Source of the DNA: Spirochaetia bacterium
GTDB lineage: Bacteria; Spirochaetota; Spirochaetia; Treponematales; Treponemataceae
Assembly (NCBI GenBank): GCA_900769975.1
Contig: CAAGIR010000096.1
Location: forward strand, 1-33,718
Direction: 5' to 3'
Length of the DNA: 33,718 nt
In this document: one piece after another, positions 21,801-28,556 of the stretch
Numbering within the stretch: position 1 is the first letter of the stretch
Layout of the letters: each line of letters starts with the position of its first letter
Notes under the pieces: generated by a model
Seen by the model: the letters and a program-made list of their open reading frames with translations, nothing else
What the model was told of the DNA's origin: nothing
Databases searched by the model: none
Made by a program: the position numbers and the translations under genes

Positions 21801-23009
21801 CTAAGAAAATCGAAAGTTTTTTTTTACGTCTTTTGGCTTGCCGGAATCGCTGAGCATTACTTCTGAACAGGTTGGCATTACAAAAGCGTCATCTTCATCT
21901 TTTGGCTCTGGCACTCCGTAGTAAGAATACAAAGCAGATTTTGAAACCGGAAACTTTCGGTCTATGGCTTTCATTACATCGTCAAAGCTGGCGCGGCGGT
22001 CTACGTCAAACATAATCTGAGGAGCAGCGGCTTCTTTTCCAAAGTTCAGTTCAACAGTCCAGTCTATAATCTTCTGGAGAACGCTCTGCAATTCAAGGGC
22101 AACGCTCTTACAGTCTTCAAAAAGCAAATCAGCCTGAACTTCTCCCAGTGCAAGTGAGCCGCCGTTTGTTGTTGAGGTTGCAATTGCCTGTCCTGTAAGA
22201 CCATAAGAAATCTGAGTGTCGCAGGCTTCTACAAGTTCCTTAAAATCTGCAAGACTTCCTGCCATTCCAATATCCTTTATCTCTTTTACATTGCCTACAC
22301 CTGCCGCAGAACCAGATGTTACTCCCAGAAGCATTTCTGCAATTGAATTGGCGCGTTCGCGCACTTTGCTTTCATCTCCATCACATTCAAATATTGCAAG
22401 AATAGATTTTACAGCAAATTTTTCGGTAGCTTCGAGCCACAGATCCATAGATGCTTCCTTAAAACACCAAGCCCAGTAAACGCAGCGCAGAACAGATGTA
22501 CCGTATGGGTTTTCATCATCAGGATCATGCTGATAGATAAGCCACTTGTAATCCTGGTCAAGTTTTATCTGAGGATTTGCCAGAAAGAGTTCCCAGTTCC
22601 TGTTGAAATGAAAACGCTCCGGCTTTCTTGTAATGAAGTTATCCGGCTTGTAAGTTGAACCCTCAATTTTCCATATAAGCTCAGAAACAGAAAATCCGTA
22701 ATCCAAAGCGGTGAGCATACGCTTCATTTTTTTATGAGGATTATTAAAAATCTGCAAATTTTTAATAAAATCATAAACTTTTTCGTCTGACTGGTCCTGA
22801 ACAATATGTAGCGGAAAGTTTAGGCTTCCAGTTTTCAGAAGATTCAGAAGAGAATTGATTCGAGGGTCTGTTTTCATTTTTCTGTAAGTTTCAAACGAAT
22901 CAAATGTACCGCTGATTATATTGTCTGGGTTCGGCATGTATGAGAGAAAATTATGAAGATTGTCAGATATAATCTGCATCTGCATTTCTTTGTGTGTAGG
23001 TTTTGCCAT
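21801..23009 (-). CDS. Mu gp29-like phage portal protein (DUF935)
   Basis: A 402-residue DUF935 portal, the ring at the capsid vertex through which DNA is packaged. Marks are DPRINSLLNLLKTGSLNFPL, the ALDYGFSVSELIW stretch, PYGTSVLRCVYWAWCFKEAS, GLTGQAIATSTTNGGSLALG and FDVDRRASFDDVM. GGAGATAAAAAATG sets the start, three bases after the terminase stop. The frame ends five codons after an A AAA AAC run; family members usually continue about 80 residues more, and that continuation (LADSDSFKQELANI, then KPLLKDIL) is present in the -1 frame. Confidence 0.9.
   Translation of the reverse strand: MAKPTHKEMQMQIISDNLHNFLSYMPNPDNIISGTFDSFETYRKMKTDPRINSLLNLLKTGSLNFPLHIVQDQSDEKVYDFIKNLQIFNNPHKKMKRMLTALDYGFSVSELIWKIEGSTYKPDNFITRKPERFHFNRNWELFLANPQIKLDQDYKWLIYQHDPDDENPYGTSVLRCVYWAWCFKEASMDLWLEATEKFAVKSILAIFECDGDESKVRERANSIAEMLLGVTSGSAAGVGNVKEIKDIGMAGSLADFKELVEACDTQISYGLTGQAIATSTTNGGSLALGEVQADLLFEDCKSVALELQSVLQKIIDWTVELNFGKEAAAPQIMFDVDRRASFDDVMKAIDRKFPVSKSALYSYYGVPEPKDEDDAFVMPTCSEVMLSDSGKPKDVKKNFRFS
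21816..21822 (-). other. Candidate -1 ribosomal frameshift site
   Basis: In the portal frame, GTA AAA AAA AAC contains the heptamer A AAA AAC (21822-21816), the classical -1 slippery sequence, correctly phased. The zero frame stops 15 bases later (TAG 21803-21801), while the -1 frame continues into MuF. No clear stimulatory stem or internal Shine-Dalgarno sequence is seen. A one-base deletion in a run of ten A's is the alternative. Confidence 0.5.
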
Positions 23010-23012
23010 TTT

Positions 23013-24554
23013 TTATCTCCTTGCCCTGCCTATAACAGATTTCGCAAATGTTTTTGCCATGTTTTTTATTGAACTTATTGCTACGTTCCCTGTAGAACCT
23101 TTTTCCGCTGCCTTGATAGCGAGGTAGAGACCATCACACAAGTCGTCAAAAGCTCCCATAGGAAACTCTGTAAGCTGAGTGATGATGTTCTCACATCCTT
23201 TTGTAGGGAAACGGATAAAACCGTTTTGAACTAACATAGAGTAAGAACGGATTCTCATTTCCTTTGGAGTAGAACCAACTCCTATAAGCTGAATCGGGAA
23301 GTAAAGCCCTTTTTCAATTCCAAGCTTCTGGATGTACTTGCCGTAAATGCCGGAGAAAACAACATTTTCCCAGCCGATAGCGGCAAAGTGATAAGCTTTA
23401 TACAGCACTTCCATTTCTGCCAGTGTCTGCTGTTCTGAGCATGCCTGAGAGAAGCAGGGAAGCACATAGATTATTCCGCTTTCTTTGTCGCGGGCTATTG
23501 GAACTTCTGCCGTTCCATCGTGTGCGCCTGTTGCAGGGTCTACTCCCAGGAAGAACTGAAGCTGACTGCGTGGCGGAAGCTCTGAATATCTGAACGCGTC
23601 TATCCATTCCATCTGAATGATTCGCTCTTCGTCTGCAAGAGGTTCATTTTGATATTCAGTAGAAAAAGCAGCTACACCGATTGTCTTCTTCTTGTCTTCA
23701 AGGCTCTGAATATCCCAATATTCCGGCCAGAGTGGTGTTCCGTCTTCTCGGATGCAGGAAAGTCGCACGGCTATCCAGTTTACAAGGTCTCCAGCTTCGA
23801 GCTCACGGCAAAGGCGGCTGATTGGGTCGTCATTGTGAAAGATTGTATTTACCCATATTATGAAGGCAGATTTACCGAGGTTGAAAACTACGCGTTTTAA
23901 CCAGCGGTGGATTTTGTTTCTCTGGGTCCGACTGTTGATTGCATCGTCTTTGAGTACATCATCTATAACTATAAGGTCAGGGCGATATTGTCTGAAACGA
24001 GTACCACGCATAGAAGCTCCGCTACCTTTACTCTGGATACAGGTTCCGTTTGTAAGCTCAAGGCGGTGATTGGTCCAGCAGTCACCCTGTAGTTCGCCGT
24101 AGTCTTCGAGAATTCTTTCGTTCTCTTCGATTTCTGTTTTGATGTTTCCGAGATTCTCTCCTGCAGCGTCACCGGAAGCACCGATAAGAAGCACATATCG
24201 GGCTCGTTTGGTAAGCGCACACCACAGAACATAAGCAAACGACCAGCGGACCGTCTTACCGTGTTCGCGGGGTTCTATGAACATGGCTCCGGAAAGTTTC
24301 TGTGTTGGTTTGAGCAGTTTCTGATATTTCTCGCGGACAAACGGCTTGAGTGAGTCCGCTAAATCGTTTGAAAGGCTACGAGTGTTTGCAACGTCATAAA
24401 GGATTTTCTGATACTCTGCAGCATCTTCATAAAAATAGTCAGAAAGATAGTAACGGCAGAAAAAGCCGAAATCATTCTCAGCCTGTTTCATGCGCTTCTG
24501 CTTTTCGAGTACACTTCTATTCTGTCCTGCAAGTTCCTTTATGAGTTCGCTCAT
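23013..24554 (-). CDS. Phage terminase large subunit (Mu gp28-like)
   Basis: A 513-residue packaging motor. The ATPase part shows EPREHGKTVRWSFAYVLW (Walker A-like) and DLIVIDDVLKDD (Walker B); the nuclease part starts at FLGVDPATGAHDGT with the first metal-binding Asp, and FDDLCDGLYLAIKAA gives a further acidic motif near the end. It cuts and pumps DNA into the procapsid through the portal. ATG 24554 is chosen: promoter copy 5 puts its -10 only seven bases upstream, so the mRNA would be leaderless, and no Shine-Dalgarno sequence exists. It heads the terminase-portal-MuF unit. Confidence 0.9.
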   Translation of the reverse strand: MSELIKELAGQNRSVLEKQKRMKQAENDFGFFCRYYLSDYFYEDAAEYQKILYDVANTRSLSNDLADSLKPFVREKYQKLLKPTQKLSGAMFIEPREHGKTVRWSFAYVLWCALTKRARYVLLIGASGDAAGENLGNIKTEIEENERILEDYGELQGDCWTNHRLELTNGTCIQSKGSGASMRGTRFRQYRPDLIVIDDVLKDDAINSRTQRNKIHRWLKRVVFNLGKSAFIIWVNTIFHNDDPISRLCRELEAGDLVNWIAVRLSCIREDGTPLWPEYWDIQSLEDKKKTIGVAAFSTEYQNEPLADEERIIQMEWIDAFRYSELPPRSQLQFFLGVDPATGAHDGTAEVPIARDKESGIIYVLPCFSQACSEQQTLAEMEVLYKAYHFAAIGWENVVFSGIYGKYIQKLGIEKGLYFPIQLIGVGSTPKEMRIRSYSMLVQNGFIRFPTKGCENIITQLTEFPMGAFDDLCDGLYLAIKAAEKGSTGNVAISSIKNMAKTFAKSVIGRARR

Positions 24555-24561
24555 ATAGGGA

Positions 24562-24602
24562 AGTATAGAAAATATTTTGCTATGATGATGAAATGTAGGC
24601 AA
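24562..24602 (-). promoter_or_regulatory. Phage late-type promoter, copy 5
   Basis: TTGCCTACATTTCATCAT (24602-24585) matches the consensus in 15 of 18 positions, with TATACT (24567-24562) at exactly 17 bp. It overlaps the T-tract of the preceding terminator and drives the terminase unit. Confidence 0.65.
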
Positions 24603-24624
24603 AAAAAAACCGCCCCGAAAGGCG
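24601..24624 (-). terminator. Intrinsic terminator after the RHH-like gene
   Basis: On the minus strand CCGCC, loop TTTCGG, GGCGG is followed by eight T. It closes the endolysin-to-RHH unit. Confidence 0.82.
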
Positions 24625-24634
24625 GCTGTAAAAA

Positions 24635-24832
24635 TTATGACTGCTCAGGGAACAGTATTTTGTGGATGTATTTACTTACCGTGAGTTTTTCAGATGCTGC
24701 ACGGCTTTCAAGAAGCTTCTTTTCTTCGACTGTAAGGCGCACGGCGACCTGCACGGAAAGAGCATTTTCTTCCGAAACACTCTTAGCCCCGAAAGGTCTT
24801 CCCGCTCCCTCTCGTTTTCCACCTTTAGGCAT
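24635..24832 (-). CDS. Ribbon-helix-helix-like small protein
   Basis: A 65-residue protein. A basic, Gly-rich start (PKGGKREGAGRPFGAKS) of the AT-hook/GRP type is followed by LSVQVAVRLTVEEKKLLESR and ASEKLTVSKYIHKIL, the strand and two helices of an Arc/MetJ-like ribbon-helix-helix fold. It could be a phage transcription factor acting at promoter copy 5, which lies directly downstream; that is inference. Last gene of its unit. Confidence 0.7.
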   Translation of the reverse strand: MPKGGKREGAGRPFGAKSVSEENALSVQVAVRLTVEEKKLLESRAASEKLTVSKYIHKILFPEQS

Positions 24833-24835
24833 TAT

Positions 24836-24928
24836 CTACCCCCAAATTCTCCATGCAACATAAATCATAATGGCAATTATTAAACCCCTTATAAGGTTCT
24901 TAATAATCAGTTTTGAAGTGTTTGACAT
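24836..24928 (-). CDS. Tiny phage membrane protein (30 aa)
   Basis: ATG 24928 preceded by AGGGGGC encodes MSNTSKLIIKNLIRGLIIAI and a short end MIYVAWRIWG, one transmembrane helix with a positive N-terminal side. The strong ribosome-binding site and the similar start (MSN) and signal of the gene at 24999 support it. Function unknown; holin or antiholin helpers can be this small. Confidence 0.55.
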   Translation of the reverse strand: MSNTSKLIIKNLIRGLIIAIMIYVAWRIWG

Positions 24929-24960
24929 AAAGCCCCCTTTAGGAGTAAAATATAAGTAAA

Positions 24961-24992
24961 GGAACGGCAAGCCGTGTAAAACTCACCGTTCC
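24961..24992. repeat. Inverted repeat between two tiny genes
   Basis: GGAACGG (24961-24967) and CCGTTCC (24986-24992) are perfect arms with an 18-base loop. Without a T-tract it is more likely an mRNA hairpin than a terminator. Confidence 0.4.
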
Positions 24993-24998
24993 ACCCCG

Positions 24999-25124
24999 TT
25001 AACCGAAAATCAAGCGGATTATCACTTCTGCGATAACTGCACCGATTACGGTTATAAGGATTTCGACAAGAGCCCGTTTAAGTGCTTCCGACACTTTGCG
25101 GGCTTTTTTCTTGCCGTTACTCAT
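24999..25124 (-). CDS. Tiny phage membrane protein (41 aa)
   Basis: ATG 25124 with AGGGGG upstream encodes a basic start (SNGKKKARKVSEALKRA) and one hydrophobic helix (LITVIGAVIAEVIIRLIFG). It pairs with the 30-residue protein at 24836-24928 in signals and layout. Function unknown. Confidence 0.6.
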   Translation of the reverse strand: MSNGKKKARKVSEALKRALVEILITVIGAVIAEVIIRLIFG

Positions 25125-25188
25125 ATCTTACCCCCTTTAATAAAGATTTCGCTTCGGGCAACGCCCTGATGTTTATAATATACAATAT

Positions 25189-25875
25189 CTATGATTGTTT
25201 GTCAATACTTTTATCTAAACTTTTTTGAGCTTCTTCGATTCTTTTTCTTGCGGTTGCAAAATAGTTTTCGTCAAGTTCAATTCCGATGAAGTTTCTTCCT
25301 GTGTTCACGCAGGCAACACCTGTAGTGCCGCTCCCCATAAAGGAATCAAGCACTGTATCACCTTCGCAAGAAGAATTCAAAATCATTTTTTCGCATAACT
25401 CAACAGGCTTCTGTGCCTGATGTAATTTAGTTTTTAGATTTGTAAAATTTATGCACCTGATTCGCCATATATCACGCTCTCCACTCGAGAATGTCCTTTT
25501 ACATTCTGGCATTGTTGCAAACATAATGAATTCATGCTGAAACCTGTAAAATGTTCCTGCTTTAAGCCACTCGTAATCCCAAACGATGCAGTTACGCACA
25601 CAAAAATGCTTGGCCATAATAGGGTATAAAAAAGGGTAAGTTCTCCAATCCGTGTTTATATACAGAGAACCATCTGGTTTTAAAATTCTTTTGTATTCCG
25701 CAAATAGCAAATCAAAGAAAGGTTTGATAAGATTGTTGTCTAAGAAAGTTCCCTTTGTGCCATTTGATGTCGTTCCTATGCAATACGGAGGGTCAGAACA
25801 GATAAGATTTACGCTTCCATCTGGAATCTCTTTTATTTTTTCTAGGCAATCGCCATACATTAATTTTACACTCAT
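25189..25875 (-). CDS. Phage DNA methyltransferase, beta-class (N6A or N4C)
   Basis: A 228-residue amino-methyltransferase. The catalytic DPPY (residues 28-31, ICSDPPYCIG) precedes the SAM-binding FMGSGTTG (179-186), the order of the beta class; QKPVELCEKMI before it is the usual lead-in. SDPPY fits N6-adenine or N4-cytosine transfer; the target sequence cannot be read off. It would protect phage DNA from host restriction, an apt partner for a host with a dead type I methylase. It overlaps DUF3486 by four bases, and follows it in the operon. Confidence 0.9.
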   Translation of the reverse strand: MSVKLMYGDCLEKIKEIPDGSVNLICSDPPYCIGTTSNGTKGTFLDNNLIKPFFDLLFAEYKRILKPDGSLYINTDWRTYPFLYPIMAKHFCVRNCIVWDYEWLKAGTFYRFQHEFIMFATMPECKRTFSSGERDIWRIRCINFTNLKTKLHQAQKPVELCEKMILNSSCEGDTVLDSFMGSGTTGVACVNTGRNFIGIELDENYFATARKRIEEAQKSLDKSIDKQS

Positions 25876-26408
25876 TTAATTTCCGTTTTATCTATTATTG
25901 AACAGAGCTTAGAAAGCAGTTCTGGGTCGCTCTGTATTTCTTTTGAAAGTTCATCTTTAAGCTGCTGCTTTGCCTTATCTAAAGCCTTAACAGCTTTCAT
26001 TCGTGCCTGGCTGAGTTTGAGCTGAGTTTCTGCAATTCGGCTTGCAGAGCTTACAAGCTTCTCCGGGTCGTCAAACTCAAGGCTGTCTACAGTGCGCAAA
26101 TCTTTTGCAATCAGGGTTGAAAGATGCATTGTCATTGCTTCTGCAACTTCTGTTCCAGGATTATCTGCAAACACTTCGGCCATTGCCTTTGCAGCTTCTA
26201 CAGCTTTCTTTGTGTCTGCAATTTCTTCTTCGTGGCTTTTGATTACACGTCTTATTGATTCGCGCGAAAAGGTAACGTGAAGCCCTTTTTCTTCAAGGAT
26301 TTTATTTACCTCTTGGGTAACATAAACGATTGTATTTTTTCCGCCATCCCATTTATCAACGATAAGCTCTACAAGACCGTTTTCGGTTGCCTTTGCCTTG
26401 CGTCCCAT
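25872..26408 (-). CDS. DUF3486 family protein (Mu gp27-like, small terminase role)
   Basis: A 178-residue helical protein of the DUF3486 family. In Mu-like phages gp27 directly precedes the large terminase gp28 and is taken to act as small terminase in DNA recognition; here a methyltransferase and three small genes intervene. It shows SRESIRRVIKSHEEEI (helix-turn-helix part), a central coiled region (TKKAVEAAKAMAEVF) and SQARMKAVKALDKAKQQLKD. It begins MGRKAKATENGL, one base after the previous stop. Confidence 0.8.
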   Translation of the reverse strand: MGRKAKATENGLVELIVDKWDGGKNTIVYVTQEVNKILEEKGLHVTFSRESIRRVIKSHEEEIADTKKAVEAAKAMAEVFADNPGTEVAEAMTMHLSTLIAKDLRTVDSLEFDDPEKLVSSASRIAETQLKLSQARMKAVKALDKAKQQLKDELSKEIQSDPELLSKLCSIIDKTEIK

Positions 26409-26409
26409 A

Positions 26410-26703
26410 TTACGCCTCCAGCGGAATGAGAATGCCTGTATCTGGCTCGCAATTACCTTCTACCAGGTCTATTCCTTTTGGTGTAATCTTGTAATATGTG
26501 ATGAACATATTTATCTTATAAGGGTGAGGCGTTTCTGTCTTCTGGCAGTAGCCCTTGTCAATCAGATATGCTACAGATTTGTCAATGTCATCTACATGCT
26601 CATATGCGTGATAGATTCCGATAAGAGAAGTTCTCTCAATTCCATCAGGATACATATCTGCAAGCAGTCTTAAGATTTTTCCTCTCAGTATGTTATTTTT
26701 CAT
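26410..26703 (-). CDS. Winged-helix phage protein (Mu gp26 position)
   Basis: A 97-residue protein that looks like an ArsR-type winged helix: ILRGKILRLLADMYPDGIER, then DIDKSVAYLIDKGYCQKT and YYKITPKGIDLVEG as wing and final strand. Proteins of this type sit between the DUF2730 and DUF3486 genes in Mu-like phages. Its exact role is unknown. It starts 11 bases inside the preceding gene. Confidence 0.7.
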   Translation of the reverse strand: MKNNILRGKILRLLADMYPDGIERTSLIGIYHAYEHVDDIDKSVAYLIDKGYCQKTETPHPYKINMFITYYKITPKGIDLVEGNCEPDTGILIPLEA

Positions 26704-27127
26704 TCTTCCGTCCTTCTGTCAGTTTTAGTATTTCAAAAGGCAGCTTGCTTATCTCAGCCCTTACAAGCTGAATCTCACTCCGCCAGCCTTCGGTTTCCCT
26801 GTAAAGCATTTCTTTTGTTACGCCGTTCTGTTCAAGATACTTTATGTCATTTTCAGCCTGTTCAAGGCGTTTCTCTATTGCTTTATCGCGCGCGTCTGAA
26901 TGCGCCTGTAAATCATCGAATTTCTTTTCCGTTGAATCTTTCAGGTCCTTTATCTGATTAGCCGTAGAAACTTTTAAACTGTCTACAGCTTTCTGTGTAA
27001 GCTCATTGGCTTTCTTAACTTCTTTAATCACAAAAAAAGCGATAACACCCATAAGAATAAGAGTGCCGCTCATTCCAAGAGTCGCAAGAACTTTATCCAT
27101 TGTCGTTACGACTGCCATTCCTTCCAT
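26693..27127 (-). CDS. DUF2730-like membrane-anchored coiled coil (Mu gp25 position)
   Basis: A 144-residue protein with one N-terminal transmembrane helix (SGTLILMGVIAFFVIKEV) and a long coiled coil (LTQKAVDSLKVSTANQIKDL and onward to RAEISKLPFEILKL). This shape and its location fit Mu gp25/DUF2730. ATG 27127 shares one base with the TGA of the spanin-like gene (TGATG) and follows AGGGGGA, so translation is coupled. Confidence 0.7.
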   Translation of the reverse strand: MEGMAVVTTMDKVLATLGMSGTLILMGVIAFFVIKEVKKANELTQKAVDSLKVSTANQIKDLKDSTEKKFDDLQAHSDARDKAIEKRLEQAENDIKYLEQNGVTKEMLYRETEGWRSEIQLVRAEISKLPFEILKLTEGRKNEK

Positions 27128-27537
27128 CAGTTCCCCCTGATAATCCATCCGCCCAGGAAACCGGCACCTGCACCGACGCACGTCCAAAGGGGAATCGTCC
27201 ACTTTTCAAGATTTTGTTTTTTGTTTTCGCTCTTCAGCCATTCAATCTGAACTTCAAGACTGGCAAGCTTTGGAGCGTATTCCTGAATTCCGGCTTTGTA
27301 GCCTTCGTCGTAAGCTTTTTCAATTGCCTGATTCGCTTCGGCTTTCAGTTGATCCACAAGAAGAAGAATGTCCTCTTGTGTGTAAAAAGTTTTCTGTGAT
27401 TGAGTCTGCTCTGGAGTTGAAGTCGGACTTGAGCTCGTCTTTTCTTCTGCCAAGAGCGGCAGAGTTAGGAGAGTTACCAGCAAGAACATCAGCAGGTGTT
27501 TTTTCAATTTCAGACTCCTTTTTTCTTTCAGCTTCAT
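27127..27537 (-). CDS. Secreted or membrane phage protein, spanin-like position
   Basis: A 136-residue protein with a signal peptide (basic start, HLLMFLLVTLLTLPLLA then EEK), a Ser/Thr/Gln linker, a coiled coil (ILLLVDQLKAEANQAIEKAY, SLEVQIEWLKSENKKQ) and a C-terminal hydrophobic glycine-rich helix (CVGAGAGFLGGWIIRG). Its first 218 bases overlap the preceding gene in another frame, as Rz/Rz1 spanin pairs often do. It lacks a lipobox, so if it is a spanin it is not a standard lipoprotein o-spanin. Confidence 0.6.
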   Translation of the reverse strand: MKLKEKRSLKLKKHLLMFLLVTLLTLPLLAEEKTSSSPTSTPEQTQSQKTFYTQEDILLLVDQLKAEANQAIEKAYDEGYKAGIQEYAPKLASLEVQIEWLKSENKKQNLEKWTIPLWTCVGAGAGFLGGWIIRGN

Positions 27538-27673
27538 CAGCTTTCGCGTTTACAGCAGATTCTTTTTTTCCTGTTCTTTTACCAAACAGAAAAACCGACA
27601 ACAAAAGAGCAGCAGCTCCGGCACAACCGGCGGCAAACGCTGCCGCCTTTTTTATAACTTCCCTAATTGCCAT
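27320..27673 (-). CDS. Membrane-anchored phage lysis-region protein, spanin-like position
   Basis: A 117-residue protein with an N-terminal transmembrane helix (KAAAFAAGCAGAAALLLSVFLF), a charged helix (NAKADEAERKKESEIEKTPA) and the segment LAGNSPNSAALGRRKDELKS. This type II topology and its place after a holin-like gene fit an i-spanin (Rz-like). The last 20 residues, Ser/Gly-rich, look like forced coding in the overlap with the next gene. Confidence 0.55.
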   Translation of the reverse strand: MAIREVIKKAAAFAAGCAGAAALLLSVFLFGKRTGKKESAVNAKADEAERKKESEIEKTPADVLAGNSPNSAALGRRKDELKSDFNSRADSITENFLHTRGHSSSCGSTESRSESGN

Positions 27674-27899
27674 CGTCTTTACCGTCAGCCGGGATAGTTT
27701 TTCTGAACCAGCTTTTTATGATGTCAATCCAGATTGAAACATCAATCGGCAGGAAAACACCAAAAATAAAAGCTCCAACTTTTACAGCATCATCTACTGG
27801 AACAAGTTCAGTTTTGGCAACTGCGTTTACCACCAGAGCAGCAAATACAATAACCGCTGCAATTATCTTTGAAAGCTGACAAAGGATTTTACCTTTCAT
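27663..27899 (-). CDS. Holin-like small membrane protein
   Basis: A 78-residue protein with two hydrophobic segments (IIAAVIVFAALVVNAVA and VGAFIFGVFLPIDVSIWI) and a charged C-terminus. Size, topology and position between the endolysin candidate and the spanin-like pair fit a class II holin, which would release the endolysin. It starts two bases after the endolysin stop. Confidence 0.6.
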   Translation of the reverse strand: MKGKILCQLSKIIAAVIVFAALVVNAVAKTELVPVDDAVKVGAFIFGVFLPIDVSIWIDIIKSWFRKTIPADGKDDGN

Positions 27900-27901
27900 C
27901 C

Positions 27902-28456
27902 TTACACCTCCTTGTCGGTCTCTATAAGTTTTCCGCCGATTATGTAACCAGCCGGAAGCTCGTAGGCATGTAACATATTGTTTAAAGCGGCAAGGTCGCC
28001 GGAAGAAAGAATAAAGCAGCCGGCAGACCAGGCATAATTTGAATCTTTACCAAGCTTTGTACTCCATCTGTCATGAATAAGCCAGCGGCCGTTCTGAAAG
28101 CCGCACTCGGTAGTCTGCATTGCATTGTGGTCTATTCTCTGACCGTCAAGGTCTGTAGTTTCTATTATCTCGTGAATCTCTCCGTGAAAGTTACGTGGAG
28201 AAGCAAAAAGACGAACCTTAAAAGTTCCGGGTGCAACAGTATCACCGTGTGCAACTGTATCGGCAGTAGCATTTACGCCAAAGCAGTAGTTTGCCACAGT
28301 CTGGCAGTGACAGCGGAAAAGCTCTCCTTTTTCATCCTTCAAAACAAGCCAGTCGAGAGAGTTATTCTTCCAGTTGTTTTCAAAAGAATCAGGTGCAGCA
28401 GGATTACTGCGGAAGTCATAGGATTTTTTATATCTGATAATCTGGATATTAAGCAT
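27902..28456 (-). CDS. Endolysin candidate, L,D-transpeptidase-like catalytic motif
   Basis: A 184-residue protein. GRWLIHDRWSTKLG followed by NYAWSAGCFILSSGDL resembles the His ... SxGC active site of YkuD-type or DUF5675-like murein enzymes, with the Cys as nucleophile. As first gene of the unit with holin and spanins it is the likely murein hydrolase. There is no signal peptide, as expected with a holin. ATG 28456 has no ribosome-binding site; TAACAT ends six bases upstream, suggesting a leaderless mRNA. The enzyme class is inferred from the motif only. Confidence 0.6.
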   Translation of the reverse strand: MLNIQIIRYKKSYDFRSNPAAPDSFENNWKNNSLDWLVLKDEKGELFRCHCQTVANYCFGVNATADTVAHGDTVAPGTFKVRLFASPRNFHGEIHEIIETTDLDGQRIDHNAMQTTECGFQNGRWLIHDRWSTKLGKDSNYAWSAGCFILSSGDLAALNNMLHAYELPAGYIIGGKLIETDKEV

Positions 28457-28462
28457 AGCTTA

Positions 28463-28503
28463 ATGTTAGATTTATTTATATTTAAATGATGGAATCAGGG
28501 CAT
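28463..28503 (-). promoter_or_regulatory. Phage late-type promoter, copy 3
   Basis: ATGCCCTGATTCCATCAT (28503-28486) matches the consensus in 16 of 18 positions and directly follows the early-operon terminator. No TAnnnT sits at 17 bp; TAACAT (28468-28463) at 17 minus 4 is the best -10. It would drive the lysis-to-RHH unit. Confidence 0.55.
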
Positions 28504-28535
28504 AAAAAAACAGAACCGTGAATGTCACAGTTCTG
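28504..28535 (-). terminator. Intrinsic terminator of the early operon
   Basis: On the minus strand CAGAACTGTG (28535-28526) pairs with CACGGTTCTG (28520-28511), one mismatch, around ACATT, then seven T. It separates the early genes from the lysis unit. Confidence 0.85.
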
Positions 28536-28556
28536 TTATAAACTCAAAAAAAGCAT

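Noticed and set aside
18839..28503. The repeated 18-mers as a CRISPR array
   Set aside because: The copies are scattered over 10 kb at gene boundaries, with no regular spacers and no cas genes.
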